From Variovorax sp037204085 (lineage in GTDB: Bacteria > Pseudomonadota > Gammaproteobacteria > Burkholderiales > Burkholderiaceae_C), in the NCBI RefSeq assembly GCF_037204085.1, contig NZ_JBBCBW010000002.1:62001-126000 (forward strand): a stretch of DNA of 64,000 nucleotides, given 5' to 3'. This document shows positions 1 through 8,212 of the stretch, in pieces. The translations under genes and the position numbers were made by a program. The number at the start of each line of letters is the position of its first letter. The stretch's first letter is position 1. Under the pieces are notes generated by a model, which did no database searches, was not told the origin of the DNA, and saw nothing but the letters and a program-made list of their open reading frames with translations.

Positions 1-1
1 C

Positions 2-748
2 GACCTCATCTACTGCGCCAGCTTCGACGAGGTGTTTCACGCCACGGCGGCCGGCAGCGCCCAATACGGCGTGGTGGGCGTCGAAAATTCCACCGAAGGC
101 GTCGTCACGCGTTCGCTCGACCTGTTCCTGCATTCGCCCACCCACGTGGTCGGCGAGGTCAGCCTGCTGGTGCGGCACCATCTCCTGCGCAGCAGCAACA
201 CGCTCGACGGCGTGGAAGCGGTGCTCGCCCATCCGCAAGCGCTCGCGCAGTGCCAGACCTGGCTTTCGAAGCACCTGCCCAACGCGGAGCGGCGCGCGGT
301 CTCGAGCAACGCCGAAGGCGCGCGGCTCGCGGCCACCAACCCGGCCTGGGCTGCGTTGGCCGGCGAACGCGCCGCCACCCGCTTCGGCCTGCACATCGTT
401 GCGCACGCGATCCAGGACGACTCGTACAACCGCACCCGCTTTTCCGTGATCTGCCTGCCGCAGACGCTGGCGATGCCGCCCGCATCGGGGCGCGATTGCA
501 CGAGCCTGATCGTTTCCGTACCCAACCGTCCCGGCGCCGTGCACGACCTGCTGGTGCCGCTGAAGCTCAACAACGTGTCCATGACCCGTTTCGAGTCGCG
601 CCCCGCGCGCACTGGCCAGTGGGAGTACTACTTCTACATCGACCTCGACGGCCATCCTTCGCAGCCCAATGTGGCCGCGGCACTGGCCGAACTGCGCGGC
701 CTCTGCGCCTTCTACAAGGTGCTTGGCGCCTACCCCGTCAAAGCCTGA
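2..748 (+). CDS. pheA: Prephenate dehydratase, C-terminal part (5'-truncated by window)
   Basis: This is the 3' part of the enzyme that decarboxylates and dehydrates prephenate to phenylpyruvate in phenylalanine synthesis. The frame is open from the window edge, so the true start lies upstream. The dehydratase domain shows GVVGVENSTEGVV and the catalytic NRTRFSVI (Thr-Arg-Phe) motif. An ACT domain follows (SLIVSVPNRPGAVHDLL to the C-terminus), which in this family binds phenylalanine for feedback inhibition. In Burkholderiales an AroQ chorismate mutase domain usually precedes the dehydratase; that part is outside the window and unseen. It ends 14 bp before tyrA, consistent with an aromatic amino acid operon. 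Confidence 0.95.
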   Translation, partial: DLIYCASFDEVFHATAAGSAQYGVVGVENSTEGVVTRSLDLFLHSPTHVVGEVSLLVRHHLLRSSNTLDGVEAVLAHPQALAQCQTWLSKHLPNAERRAVSSNAEGARLAATNPAWAALAGERAATRFGLHIVAHAIQDDSYNRTRFSVICLPQTLAMPPASGRDCTSLIVSVPNRPGAVHDLLVPLKLNNVSMTRFESRPARTGQWEYYFYIDLDGHPSQPNVAAALAELRGLCAFYKVLGAYPVKA

Positions 749-762
749 GCCGGACGCGCACC

Positions 763-1644
763 ATGTTCGAGCAATTGGGATTGATCGGCTGCGGCCTCAT
801 GGGCGGCTCCTTTGCGCTTGCGCTCAAGCGCGCAAAGCTTGTGAAACGGGTCGTCGGCTACAGCAAGTCGCCCTCCACCACCGAGCGGGCCCGCCAGCTC
901 GGCGTTATCGACGTGGTGGCGCCCTCGGCGCTGCTTGCGGTCTCAGGGGCAGACCTGGTGCTGCTCGCGGTGCCGGTGGCTGCGTCGGAAGCCACCTTCA
1001 GGGCCATCCGCCACGGCATGTCGAGCGACACGCTGGTCATGGACGTCGGTTCGACCAAGGGCGACGTGATCGAAGCCGCGCGCAACGGCCTGCAAAGCCA
1101 GTTCGCCAACTTCGTTCCGGCCCACCCGATCGCCGGCAAGGAGGTGTCGGGCATCGAACACGCCGAGGCTTCGCTTTACGCCGGCCGCAAGGTCGTGCTG
1201 ACACCCGTGAAGGCGACGCTGCGTTCCAACGTGCAGCGGGCCTCGCAGCTCTGGAGCGGTATCGGCGCCAACGTGGTCACCATGACCCACGAGGAGCACG
1301 ACAGCGCCTTCGCGGCCGTGAGCCATCTGCCGCACCTGCTGGCCTTTGCCTACGTCAACGCCCTCATCGCGCAGCCGCAGGGCGACCGCTTCCTGAGCCT
1401 TGCCGGACCCGGTTTTCGCGATTTTTCGCGCATTGCCGCCAGCGACCCGGTGATGTGGCGCGACGTGCTGCTTGCCAACCGCGAGCAGGTGCTGCTGCAA
1501 TCGCAGGCCTTTCGCAAGGCGCTGCTGGACCTCGAGGCACTGATGGGCGCGGCCGACGCCCAGGCGCTGGAACAGTCGATTGCCGCCGCAAAAAAGGCGC
1601 GCGCCGCCTGGCAGCCCAACACAGACGCCTCCCAGGACTCCTGA
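763..1644 (+). CDS. tyrA: Prephenate dehydrogenase
   Basis: The 293-residue enzyme oxidatively decarboxylates prephenate to 4-hydroxyphenylpyruvate for tyrosine synthesis, using NAD(P). The Rossmann motif GCGLMGGS lies at residues 8-15. The conserved HPIAGKEVSGIEHA segment begins at His121 and SHLPHLLAFAY follows later; both are TyrA hallmarks. There is no fused chorismate mutase or EPSP synthase domain. It sits between pheA (14 bp upstream) and the aroA-cmk fusion, whose ATG begins 1 base after this stop, so translation is probably coupled. Confidence 0.95.
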   Translation: MFEQLGLIGCGLMGGSFALALKRAKLVKRVVGYSKSPSTTERARQLGVIDVVAPSALLAVSGADLVLLAVPVAASEATFRAIRHGMSSDTLVMDVGSTKGDVIEAARNGLQSQFANFVPAHPIAGKEVSGIEHAEASLYAGRKVVLTPVKATLRSNVQRASQLWSGIGANVVTMTHEEHDSAFAAVSHLPHLLAFAYVNALIAQPQGDRFLSLAGPGFRDFSRIAASDPVMWRDVLLANREQVLLQSQAFRKALLDLEALMGAADAQALEQSIAAAKKARAAWQPNTDASQDS

Positions 1645-1645
1645 C

Positions 1646-3658
1646 ATGTTCTCGACGGCATTCCTCGACATTCCCCCGCTGGCCGCGGCCGCGGGTACCG
1701 TGCAGTTGCCGGGCTCCAAGAGCATTTCGAACCGCGTGCTGCTGCTGGCCGCGCTCGCGAGCGGCACCACCACCATTCACGACCTGCTCGACTCCGACGA
1801 CACCCGCGTGATGCTCGATGCGCTGCGCGCGCTTGGCTGCGGCATCGACGCCGCGGGCAGCACGCTGCGCGTGACCGGCATCGGCGGGCAATTGAAGTCC
1901 AAAGGCCAGCTGCTTCCGCTTTTCCTCGGCAACGCCGGCACCGCGATGCGCCCGCTGACCGCGGCGCTGTCGCTGCTCGGCGGTGATTTCGAACTGAGCG
2001 GCGTCCCGCGCATGCATGAGCGGCCGATCGGCGATCTCGTCGATGCGCTGACCCAGCTCGGCTGCCGCATCGACTACCTCGGCAACCCCGGTTATCCGCC
2101 GCTGCGCATCAGCCCGGTCGATCACGGTGCGCTGGTGCTCGATGCGCCCATCCGCGTACGCGGCGATGTGTCGAGCCAGTTTCTCACCGCCCTGCTGCTG
2201 GCCTTGCCCTTGGCAGCCCGCAAGGACATCGTCATCGAGGTGGTGGGCGAGCTCATCTCCAAGCCGTATATCGAGATCACGCTGAACCTGCTCGCGCGCT
2301 TCGGCATCACGGTGCGACGCGATGGCTGGGAGCGCTTCACCATTCCGGCCGGCAGCAGCTACAGCTCGCCGGGCGACATCCACGTCGAGGCTGACGCGTC
2401 CTCCGCCAGCTATTTCATAGCGCTCGGGGCCATTGCCGCCGGCAATTCCGGCCACAACGGCATCCGGATCGAAGGCGTGGGTGCCGATTCGATCCAGGGC
2501 GACATCCGCTTCATCGACGCGGCTCGGCAAATGGGCGCGCAGGTCGACAGCGGGCCCAACTGGCTCGAAGTGCGCCGCGGCGCCTGGCCGCTCAAGGCCA
2601 TTGACCTGGACGCCAACCACATTCCCGATGCCGCGATGACGCTGGCCGTGATGGCGCTCTATGCCGACGGCCCGAGCACCTTGCGCAATATTGCGAGCTG
2701 GCGGGTCAAGGAAACCGATCGCATCGACGCCATGGCCAACGAGCTGAGAAAGCTCGGCGCCACCGTTGAATCCGGCCCCGATTTCATCCGGGTGCATCCG
2801 CTCGCGCCGGCCGATTGGCAGGCTGCCGCCATCCGCACCTACGACGACCATCGCGTGGCGATGTGCTTCTCGCTCGCGGCGTTCAACCCGGCCCGGGTGC
2901 CGGTGCGCATTCTCGAGCCGCATTGCGTCGCCAAGACCTTTCCGGACTACTTCGAAACCCTGTTCTCGGTCGCCGAGGCCACGGAAATACCCGCGATCTG
3001 CATCGACGGCCCCACCGCCTCGGGCAAGGGCACTCTCGCCGCCGAGGTGGCGCGCCTGCTGGGCTACCACTACCTGGATTCCGGCTCGCTCTACCGCGTC
3101 ACCGGCCTGGCGATGCGGCGCGCCGGGCTTAGCGCCGATTCGCAGCACGAAGCACAGATTGCCGCCATGGCACGCACCTTGCCCCTGCACTTTGCCGAGG
3201 GCAAGGTCCTGCTGGCCGGCGAAGACGTGAGCGATGAAATCCGCACCGAAGCCGCGGGCATGGACGCCTCGCGCGTTTCCACGCTCCCCGCGGTGCGCGA
3301 GGCACTTTTAGCCCTGCAGCAGCAGTTTCGACAGCTTCCCGGCCTCGTGGCCGACGGGCGCGACATGGGCACCGTGATATTCCCCGACGCAGAGCTCAAG
3401 GTGTTCCTGACGGCCAGCGCCGCCCAGCGGGCCGAGCGCCGGCATAAGCAGTTGATTTCAAAGGGTATTTCGACTACACTTGACAGTCTTCGCTCCGACT
3501 TGGAAGCGCGCGACGCCAGGGACTCGTCCCGCAGCGTTGCACCTCTCAAGCCGGCGCAGGATGCGCGCCACCTCGACAACTCCCAGCTGTCCATCGAGCA
3601 ATCGATCGATACGGTGTTGAACTGGTGGCAGCAAGTACAGCCTTTCAAGTCCGCTTGA
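1646..3658 (+). CDS. aroA: Bifunctional EPSP synthase / cytidylate kinase (AroA-Cmk fusion)
   Basis: One uninterrupted 670-residue frame joins two enzymes. Residues 1 to about 443 are 3-phosphoshikimate 1-carboxyvinyltransferase: PGSKSISNR near the N-terminus, LGNAGTAMRPL (class I, normally glyphosate-sensitive type), RVKETDRI and DDHRVAMCF. From about residue 448 a complete CMP kinase follows, with P-loop GPTASGKG at about 455-462, the DSGSLYR nucleotide-binding segment and VADGRDMGT. In most bacteria aroA and cmk are separate neighbours before rpsA; here the AroA stop is absent and the linker is only a few residues. Such fusions are known in relatives. The ATG at 1646 is preferred because it begins the typical EPSPS N-terminus just after tyrA. 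Confidence 0.93.
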   Translation: MFSTAFLDIPPLAAAAGTVQLPGSKSISNRVLLLAALASGTTTIHDLLDSDDTRVMLDALRALGCGIDAAGSTLRVTGIGGQLKSKGQLLPLFLGNAGTAMRPLTAALSLLGGDFELSGVPRMHERPIGDLVDALTQLGCRIDYLGNPGYPPLRISPVDHGALVLDAPIRVRGDVSSQFLTALLLALPLAARKDIVIEVVGELISKPYIEITLNLLARFGITVRRDGWERFTIPAGSSYSSPGDIHVEADASSASYFIALGAIAAGNSGHNGIRIEGVGADSIQGDIRFIDAARQMGAQVDSGPNWLEVRRGAWPLKAIDLDANHIPDAAMTLAVMALYADGPSTLRNIASWRVKETDRIDAMANELRKLGATVESGPDFIRVHPLAPADWQAAAIRTYDDHRVAMCFSLAAFNPARVPVRILEPHCVAKTFPDYFETLFSVAEATEIPAICIDGPTASGKGTLAAEVARLLGYHYLDSGSLYRVTGLAMRRAGLSADSQHEAQIAAMARTLPLHFAEGKVLLAGEDVSDEIRTEAAGMDASRVSTLPAVREALLALQQQFRQLPGLVADGRDMGTVIFPDAELKVFLTASAAQRAERRHKQLISKGISTTLDSLRSDLEARDARDSSRSVAPLKPAQDARHLDNSQLSIEQSIDTVLNWWQQVQPFKSA

Positions 3659-3862
3659 AGGCTCGCGCCAGCCGGGTGTTCCGGGTGGCGCATACCGCTC
3701 CAGCAGGCTCTTCTCGCGCGACAGCGCACCGGCCGGCTGGTTGTTCAACCAACCCGGGTTTATATCCAAAAAGCCCACAAAACCGCCGTCTCCAGACCCA
3801 CAGCAGCCGCACGCAATTTCGCATGAGCGCCTGCCAACCCTGCCTGACGGAAGGAACCATAA

Positions 3863-5551
3863 ATGTCTGAATCTTTTGCCGACCTATTCGAAGAGTCCCT
3901 GAAGCGTTCCGAAATGCGCACCGGCGAGGTCATCACGGCTGAAGTCGTGCGTGTCGAACACAACCACGTCGTCGTCAACGCTGGCCTCAAGTCCGAAGCG
4001 TACGTGCCGATCGAGGAGTTCAAGAACGACAAGGGCGAACTCGAAGTCCAGGCCGGCGATTTCGTTTCCGTTGCCATCGGCAGCGTTGAAAACGGCTACG
4101 GCGACACCATCCTCTCGCGCGACACCGCCAAGCGTCTGGCCTCGTGGCTCGCGCTCGAGAAGGCCCTGGAATCCGGCGACTTCGTCACCGGCACCACCAG
4201 CGGCAAGGTCAAGGGCGGCCTCACGGTGCTCGTCAACGGCATCCGCGCATTCCTGCCGGGCTCGCTGATCGATACGCGTCCGATCAAGGATCTGACGCCG
4301 TACGAAAACAAGACCATGGAATTCAAGGTCATCAAGCTCGACCGCAAGCGCAACAACGTCGTGCTGTCGCGCCGTGCCGTGGTCGAAGCCAGCATGGGCG
4401 AAGAGCGCGCCAAGCTGATGGAAACCCTGAAGGAAGGCGCAGTCGTGCGCGGTGTCGTCAAGAACATCACCGAATACGGTGCGTTCGTCGACCTCGGCGG
4501 CATCGACGGCCTGCTGCACATCACCGACATGGCATGGCGCCGTGTCCGCCACCCGAGCGAAGTCGTTCAGGCCGGCCAGGAAATCACCGCCAAGATCCTC
4601 AAGTTCGACACCGAAAAGAACCGTGTCTCGCTGGGTCTGAAGCAAATGGGCGACGATCCGTGGATGGGCGTTTCGCGCCGCTACCCGCAATCGACCCGCC
4701 TGTTCGGCAAGGTCACGAACATTGCCGACTACGGCGCGTTCGTCGAACTCGAACCCGGCATCGAAGGCCTGGTGCACGTCTCCGAAATGGACTGGACCAA
4801 CAAGAACATCGCTCCGAACAAGATCGTCTCGCTGGGCGACGAAGTCGAAGTCATGGTCCTCGAAATCGACGAAGACAAGCGCCGCATCAGCCTGGGCATG
4901 AAGCAGTGCAAGGCCAACCCGTGGCAAGAATTCGCGCAAAACACCAAGCGCGGCGACCGCGTCAAGGGCCCGATCAAGTCGATCACCGACTTCGGCGTGT
5001 TCGTGGGTCTGGCTGCCGGCATCGACGGCCTGGTTCACCTCTCGGACCTCTCGTGGAACGAAGCCGGCGAAACCGCCGTTCGCAACTACAAGAAGGGCCA
5101 GGAAGTCGAAGCCATCGTGCTGGCAGTCGACGTCGACCGCGAGCGCATCAGCCTGGGCATCAAGCAGCTCGACAGCGATCCGTTCACCACGTTCACCACG
5201 GTGAACGACAAGGGCCAGATCGTGACCGGCAAGGTCAAGACGGTTGACGCCCGCGGCGCTGAAATCGACCTCGGCGAAGACATCCTCGGCTACCTGCGTG
5301 CTTCCGAAATCTCGCGCGACCGCGTCGAAGATGCCCGCAACGTGCTGAAGGAAGGCGACGAAGTCACTGCCATCGTGCTGAACGTGGATCGCAAGACCCG
5401 CAACATCCAGCTGTCGATCAAGCAGAAGGACATGGTCGACGAACAAGGCGCCATGGCCAACCTGAGCCAGCAGTCGGCACGCGAAAACGCGGGCACGACG
5501 AGCCTGGGCGCCCTGCTGCGCGCCAAGCTCGACAACAACGACAGCAAGTAA
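3863..5551 (+). CDS. rpsA: 30S ribosomal protein S1
   Basis: The 562-residue protein is close to the usual length of proteobacterial S1. It contains six consecutive S1 (OB-fold) repeats, recognisable by recurring YGAFVDLG / DGLLHITDM / RVSLGLKQ-type segments at about residues 20-90, 105-175, 190-260, 275-347, 362-434 and 450-520. S1 brings mRNA to the 30S subunit. A purine-rich ribosome site (GAAGGAA) lies about 6 bases before the ATG. The 204-bp gap after aroA-cmk probably holds its own promoter, though I cannot assign boxes confidently. A strong hairpin terminator follows. Codon use is visibly more biased than in its neighbours, as expected for a highly expressed gene. Confidence 0.98.
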   Translation: MSESFADLFEESLKRSEMRTGEVITAEVVRVEHNHVVVNAGLKSEAYVPIEEFKNDKGELEVQAGDFVSVAIGSVENGYGDTILSRDTAKRLASWLALEKALESGDFVTGTTSGKVKGGLTVLVNGIRAFLPGSLIDTRPIKDLTPYENKTMEFKVIKLDRKRNNVVLSRRAVVEASMGEERAKLMETLKEGAVVRGVVKNITEYGAFVDLGGIDGLLHITDMAWRRVRHPSEVVQAGQEITAKILKFDTEKNRVSLGLKQMGDDPWMGVSRRYPQSTRLFGKVTNIADYGAFVELEPGIEGLVHVSEMDWTNKNIAPNKIVSLGDEVEVMVLEIDEDKRRISLGMKQCKANPWQEFAQNTKRGDRVKGPIKSITDFGVFVGLAAGIDGLVHLSDLSWNEAGETAVRNYKKGQEVEAIVLAVDVDRERISLGIKQLDSDPFTTFTTVNDKGQIVTGKVKTVDARGAEIDLGEDILGYLRASEISRDRVEDARNVLKEGDEVTAIVLNVDRKTRNIQLSIKQKDMVDEQGAMANLSQQSARENAGTTSLGALLRAKLDNNDSK

Positions 5552-5562
5552 GCTGAGCCAGA

Positions 5563-5600
5563 AGACAGAGCAGGCCCTGGGGCCGCTCTGTCTTTTTTTT
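5563..5600 (+). terminator. Rho-independent terminator after rpsA
   Basis: The arms AGACAGAGC (5563-5571) and GCTCTGTCT (5585-5593) pair perfectly and are extended inward by GGCC/GGCC. The right arm runs into a tract of eight T. It separates rpsA from ihfB. Confidence 0.93.
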
Positions 5601-5622
5601 CGTCCACGTTTTTGTTTGGCCT

Positions 5623-5949
5623 ATGACCCGCTCTGACCTCGTCGAAGAACTCGCAGCGCGCTTTGCGCAGCTGACGCACCGCGATGCCGAATACGCCGTC
5701 AAGACCATCCTCGACGCAATGAGCGACGCGCTGGTGCGCGGGCATCGCATCGAGATCCGCGGTTTCGGCAGCTTTTCGGTCAGCCGGCGTCCGCCGCGCA
5801 TCGGCCGCAACCCGCGTTCGGGTGAAAGCGTCCAGATTCCCGAAAAGCGGGTGCCGCATTTCAAGCCGGGCAAGGCGCTGCGCGAAGCGGTCGATGCAAA
5901 GACCGCCGAACTCGGCGGCAGCAAGGACGCCAGGGGCAGCAAGGCCTGA
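5623..5949 (+). CDS. ihfB: Integration host factor subunit beta
   Basis: This 108-residue DNA-bending protein pairs with IHF-alpha to form the nucleoid-associated heterodimer. It has the HU/IHF fold, with the signature RPPRIGRNPRSGESVQIPE and the conserved VPHFKPGKALRE. The N-terminus (MTRSDLVEELAARF) is typical of the beta subunit. Its place immediately after rpsA is the conserved proteobacterial position. The rpsA terminator lies between them, so ihfB may depend on read-through or on a promoter in the short gap. Confidence 0.96.
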   Translation: MTRSDLVEELAARFAQLTHRDAEYAVKTILDAMSDALVRGHRIEIRGFGSFSVSRRPPRIGRNPRSGESVQIPEKRVPHFKPGKALREAVDAKTAELGGSKDARGSKA

Positions 5950-5998
5950 TCCGCATGGATGATGCAAACGTAGAATGCTCCCGGCAACGGGAATGGCT

Positions 5999-6340
5999 AT
6001 GAAATACCTCCTGTGGCTGCTCAAGGCAGCCATTTTTTTTACGCTTTTCGCCTTCGCGCTGAACAACCAGCACGACGCGACCGTCTATTTCTTCTTCGGC
6101 ACCCACTGGCGCGCGCCGCTGGTGCTTGTCGTGCTCGCAGCCTTCGCCGGCGGACTCGTGGTGGGAGCGCTCGGCATGCTGCCCGGATGGTGGAAGCACC
6201 GCGCCGCCGCGGCGGCCCAGCAGCCTTCCACGCCGCAGCAAACCCCGGCAACGGCCGGGTCGGCGCTCGCCACCGCGCCTGTGCCGGCACCCTCCATCTC
6301 CGCCACCGACCTTCCCGCCGTACGTCAACATGGACTTTGA
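5999..6340 (+). CDS. lapA: LapA domain (DUF1049) inner-membrane protein
   Basis: A 113-residue protein with two N-terminal transmembrane segments (about residues 3-20 and 38-60) separated by a short loop carrying the conserved FALNN...V.FFFG pattern of LapA. A Pro/Ala-rich cytoplasmic tail follows. In E. coli, LapA is co-transcribed with LapB and linked to control of lipopolysaccharide assembly. The ATG at 5999 has GGGA six bases upstream; an in-frame ATG at 5993 lacks room for a ribosome site. A TAGAAT hexamer at 5971-5976 could be the -10 of a promoter. Its stop overlaps the start of lapB by 11 bp. Confidence 0.85.
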   Translation: MKYLLWLLKAAIFFTLFAFALNNQHDATVYFFFGTHWRAPLVLVVLAAFAGGLVVGALGMLPGWWKHRAAAAAQQPSTPQQTPATAGSALATAPVPAPSISATDLPAVRQHGL

Positions 6341-7508
6341 TCCCAGCTGGCTGCTGATCAGCTTGCCCGTCGCCTTTGTGCTGGGCTGGCTCGCATCGCG
6401 CTTCGACATCCGGCAACTCAAGCTAGAGAACAGGCAAGCCCCCAAGGCTTATTTCCGCGGCCTCAATTTCCTGCTCAACGAGCAACAAGACCAGGCCATC
6501 GATGCCTTCATCGAGGCCGTGCAGAACGACCCCGATACGCAAGAGCTGCACTTCGCGCTCGGCAACCTGTTCCGCCGGCGCGGCGAATACCAGCGCGCCG
6601 TGCGTGTGCATGAACACCTGCTGGGCCGCGGCGACTTGAGCCGCGCCGACCGGGAGCGCGCACAGCACGCACTCGCGCAAGACTTCCTGCGCGCCGGGCT
6701 GCTCGACCGCGCTGAGGCGGCGCTGCAAAAGCTCGAAGGCACGCGCTACGAGAACGAAGCACGACTGGCGTTGCTGGCCATCTACGAACGCTCGCGCGAA
6801 TGGACACAGGCCGCCGACGTGGCGCAGAAACTCGATGAGTCGGACCAGGCGAGCTACAGCACGCGACGGGCACACCACCTGTGCGAGCAAGCCGCCGAAC
6901 AAGCGGCAGCCGGCGACCTGGCCGCGGCCAGCCGGCTGCTCTCCGAAGCCGTGGCACTGGCGCCGCAGGCACCGCGCCCGGCCATCGATTCGGCCACGCT
7001 GCAACTGCGCAACGGCGAGGCAACCGCAGCCTTCGACACCCTCCTTGCGTTGAGCGACACCGCACCGCTCGCGCTGCCGCTGTATGCGCCGGCACTGCAG
7101 CAAGCCGCCGTTGCCGCGCACCGCGAAGGCGAAGCGCTTGCACTGCTGCAACGGCGCTATGCCGATTCGCCGTCGATCGACGTTCTCGAGGCGCTGATGG
7201 CGCTCGGTGGCTCGCCGACCGCGGCGGTTCCGGCGGCCGATGGCCAACCGCTCGCGCCGCGCGACGGCTACATCGCGCATCTCGCCCAACAACCCTCGCT
7301 GGTCGCCGCCTCGCGCTGGCTAGCCGGCGAGCGCTTCGAGCACGAGCAGTTCCACCCTCAAGTGCAGCGCGCGCTCGACCAGGCCACCCGTCCGCTCATG
7401 CGCTATCGCTGCGCCGCATGCGGCTTCGAGGCGCACCAGTACTTCTGGCACTGCCCCGGCTGTCAGGCCTGGGACAGCTATCCGCCGCGCCGCGTCGAAG
7501 AACTCTGA
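6330..7508 (+). CDS. lapB: LapB (YciM): TPR protein controlling LPS assembly
   Basis: The 392-residue protein has an N-terminal membrane anchor (about residues 5-20), then TPR repeats (first at RGLNFLLNEQQDQAIDAF) through most of its length. The C-terminal rubredoxin-like metal site has two Cys-x2-Cys pairs (CAAC and CPGC). This is the LapB architecture and close to its usual 389 residues. In E. coli LapB works with FtsH to set LpxC levels, balancing LPS and phospholipid synthesis. The overlap with lapA supports a two-gene operon. Confidence 0.93.
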   Translation: MDFDPSWLLISLPVAFVLGWLASRFDIRQLKLENRQAPKAYFRGLNFLLNEQQDQAIDAFIEAVQNDPDTQELHFALGNLFRRRGEYQRAVRVHEHLLGRGDLSRADRERAQHALAQDFLRAGLLDRAEAALQKLEGTRYENEARLALLAIYERSREWTQAADVAQKLDESDQASYSTRRAHHLCEQAAEQAAAGDLAAASRLLSEAVALAPQAPRPAIDSATLQLRNGEATAAFDTLLALSDTAPLALPLYAPALQQAAVAAHREGEALALLQRRYADSPSIDVLEALMALGGSPTAAVPAADGQPLAPRDGYIAHLAQQPSLVAASRWLAGERFEHEQFHPQVQRALDQATRPLMRYRCAACGFEAHQYFWHCPGCQAWDSYPPRRVEEL

Positions 7509-7513
7509 GCAAC

Positions 7514-7534
7514 GTTCCGAACATGGTTCGGAAC
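7514..7534. promoter_or_regulatory. Perfect 9-bp inverted repeat between lapB and the HhH gene
   Basis: GTTCCGAAC and its exact reverse complement GTTCGGAAC are separated by ATG. Each arm is itself a near-palindrome (GTTC-N-GAAC). No T-tract follows, so it is not a classic terminator. It could be an operator or a stem-loop at the lapB 3' end; its function is unknown. Confidence 0.45.
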
Positions 7535-7655
7535 AATGGTCACCAGGGGCCTTGCAGCACGCGAGGCCGTCAACGCCCCTTTCCCTGCACTCGTTGAACG
7601 CGAGCCGGCACCTCCGCCGGCAAACAGTCAAATCAACAAATCAGGGAGTTCGAAC

Positions 7656-8003
7656 ATGTTCAAGAAAATCCTGGCCACCATGGCCATGCTGTTTGCGGTT
7701 GCCTCGTTCGCCGCGGTCGACGTCAACAAGGGCACGGCCGCCGATCTCGACGGCATCAAGGGCGTCGGGCCCGCAATGTCCAAGCGCATCCTCGACGCCC
7801 GCAAGGAAGGCGAGTTCAAGGACTGGCCCGACTTCATGCAGCGCATCAAAGGCGTGAAAGAAAAGAAGGCAGAAAAGTTGTCGGCCGAAGGTCTCACGGT
7901 GAACGGCCAGGCCTTCGGTGGCCAAGCCAGCGCGCCGGCCACGGCCAAGGCAGCCAAGCCCGTGAAGGCAACCGCTGCCGACGCGAAGCCTGCCAAGCCC
8001 TGA
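7656..8003 (+). CDS. ComEA-like helix-hairpin-helix secreted protein
   Basis: A 115-residue protein with an N-terminal signal peptide (about residues 1-19, ending ...ASFAA). A ComEA-type HhH DNA-binding domain follows (VDVNKGTAADLDGIKGVGPAMSKRI, about 20-80), then a low-complexity Ala/Lys/Pro tail. ComEA proteins bind incoming DNA in the periplasm during transformation; small stand-alone HhH proteins like this one are common in Burkholderiales and their role is less certain. The ATG at 7656 is preferred over upstream in-frame starts because it begins the signal peptide and has AGGGAG nine bases before it. A strong terminator follows. Confidence 0.8.
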   Translation: MFKKILATMAMLFAVASFAAVDVNKGTAADLDGIKGVGPAMSKRILDARKEGEFKDWPDFMQRIKGVKEKKAEKLSAEGLTVNGQAFGGQASAPATAKAAKPVKATAADAKPAKP

Positions 8004-8063
8004 TCGCGTTCGCAGGTCCGCCCGCCGGTGCCGCGCTCGCGGCACCTGGCAACGCGATGAACG

Positions 8064-8087
8064 AAGCCGCCGCAAGGCGGCTTTTTT
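8064..8087 (+). terminator. Rho-independent terminator after the HhH gene
   Basis: GCCGCC (8066-8071), loop GCAA, GGCGGC (8076-8081), then six T. Two A before the stem pair with the first T. It isolates the HhH gene from the TRAP operon. Confidence 0.9.
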
Positions 8088-8212
8088 GTGCGCGCCGCAA
8101 CACCAAAATGGCCACGGCACCAAGCCGCGTGGCAGGGAAATGCCTCAGGAGTGGCCCGGAATTTGCACGTATGCTCGCTTTCGTTTTCACTTTCATACGT
8201 TCCGGAGCGCTC

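Noticed and set aside
1364..3190. A long open frame (608 codons) on the minus strand opposite tyrA and aroA-cmk
   Set aside because: It is antisense to well-identified genes, has low-complexity Arg/Gly/Ala/His content without any domain, and results from the GC-rich third positions of the true frames. The same applies to large antisense frames opposite rpsA, the mrp genes, coxL and dctM.
7536..7655. Longer version of the HhH protein starting at 7536
   Set aside because: It would bury the signal peptide internally, and the ribosome site fits the ATG at 7656.
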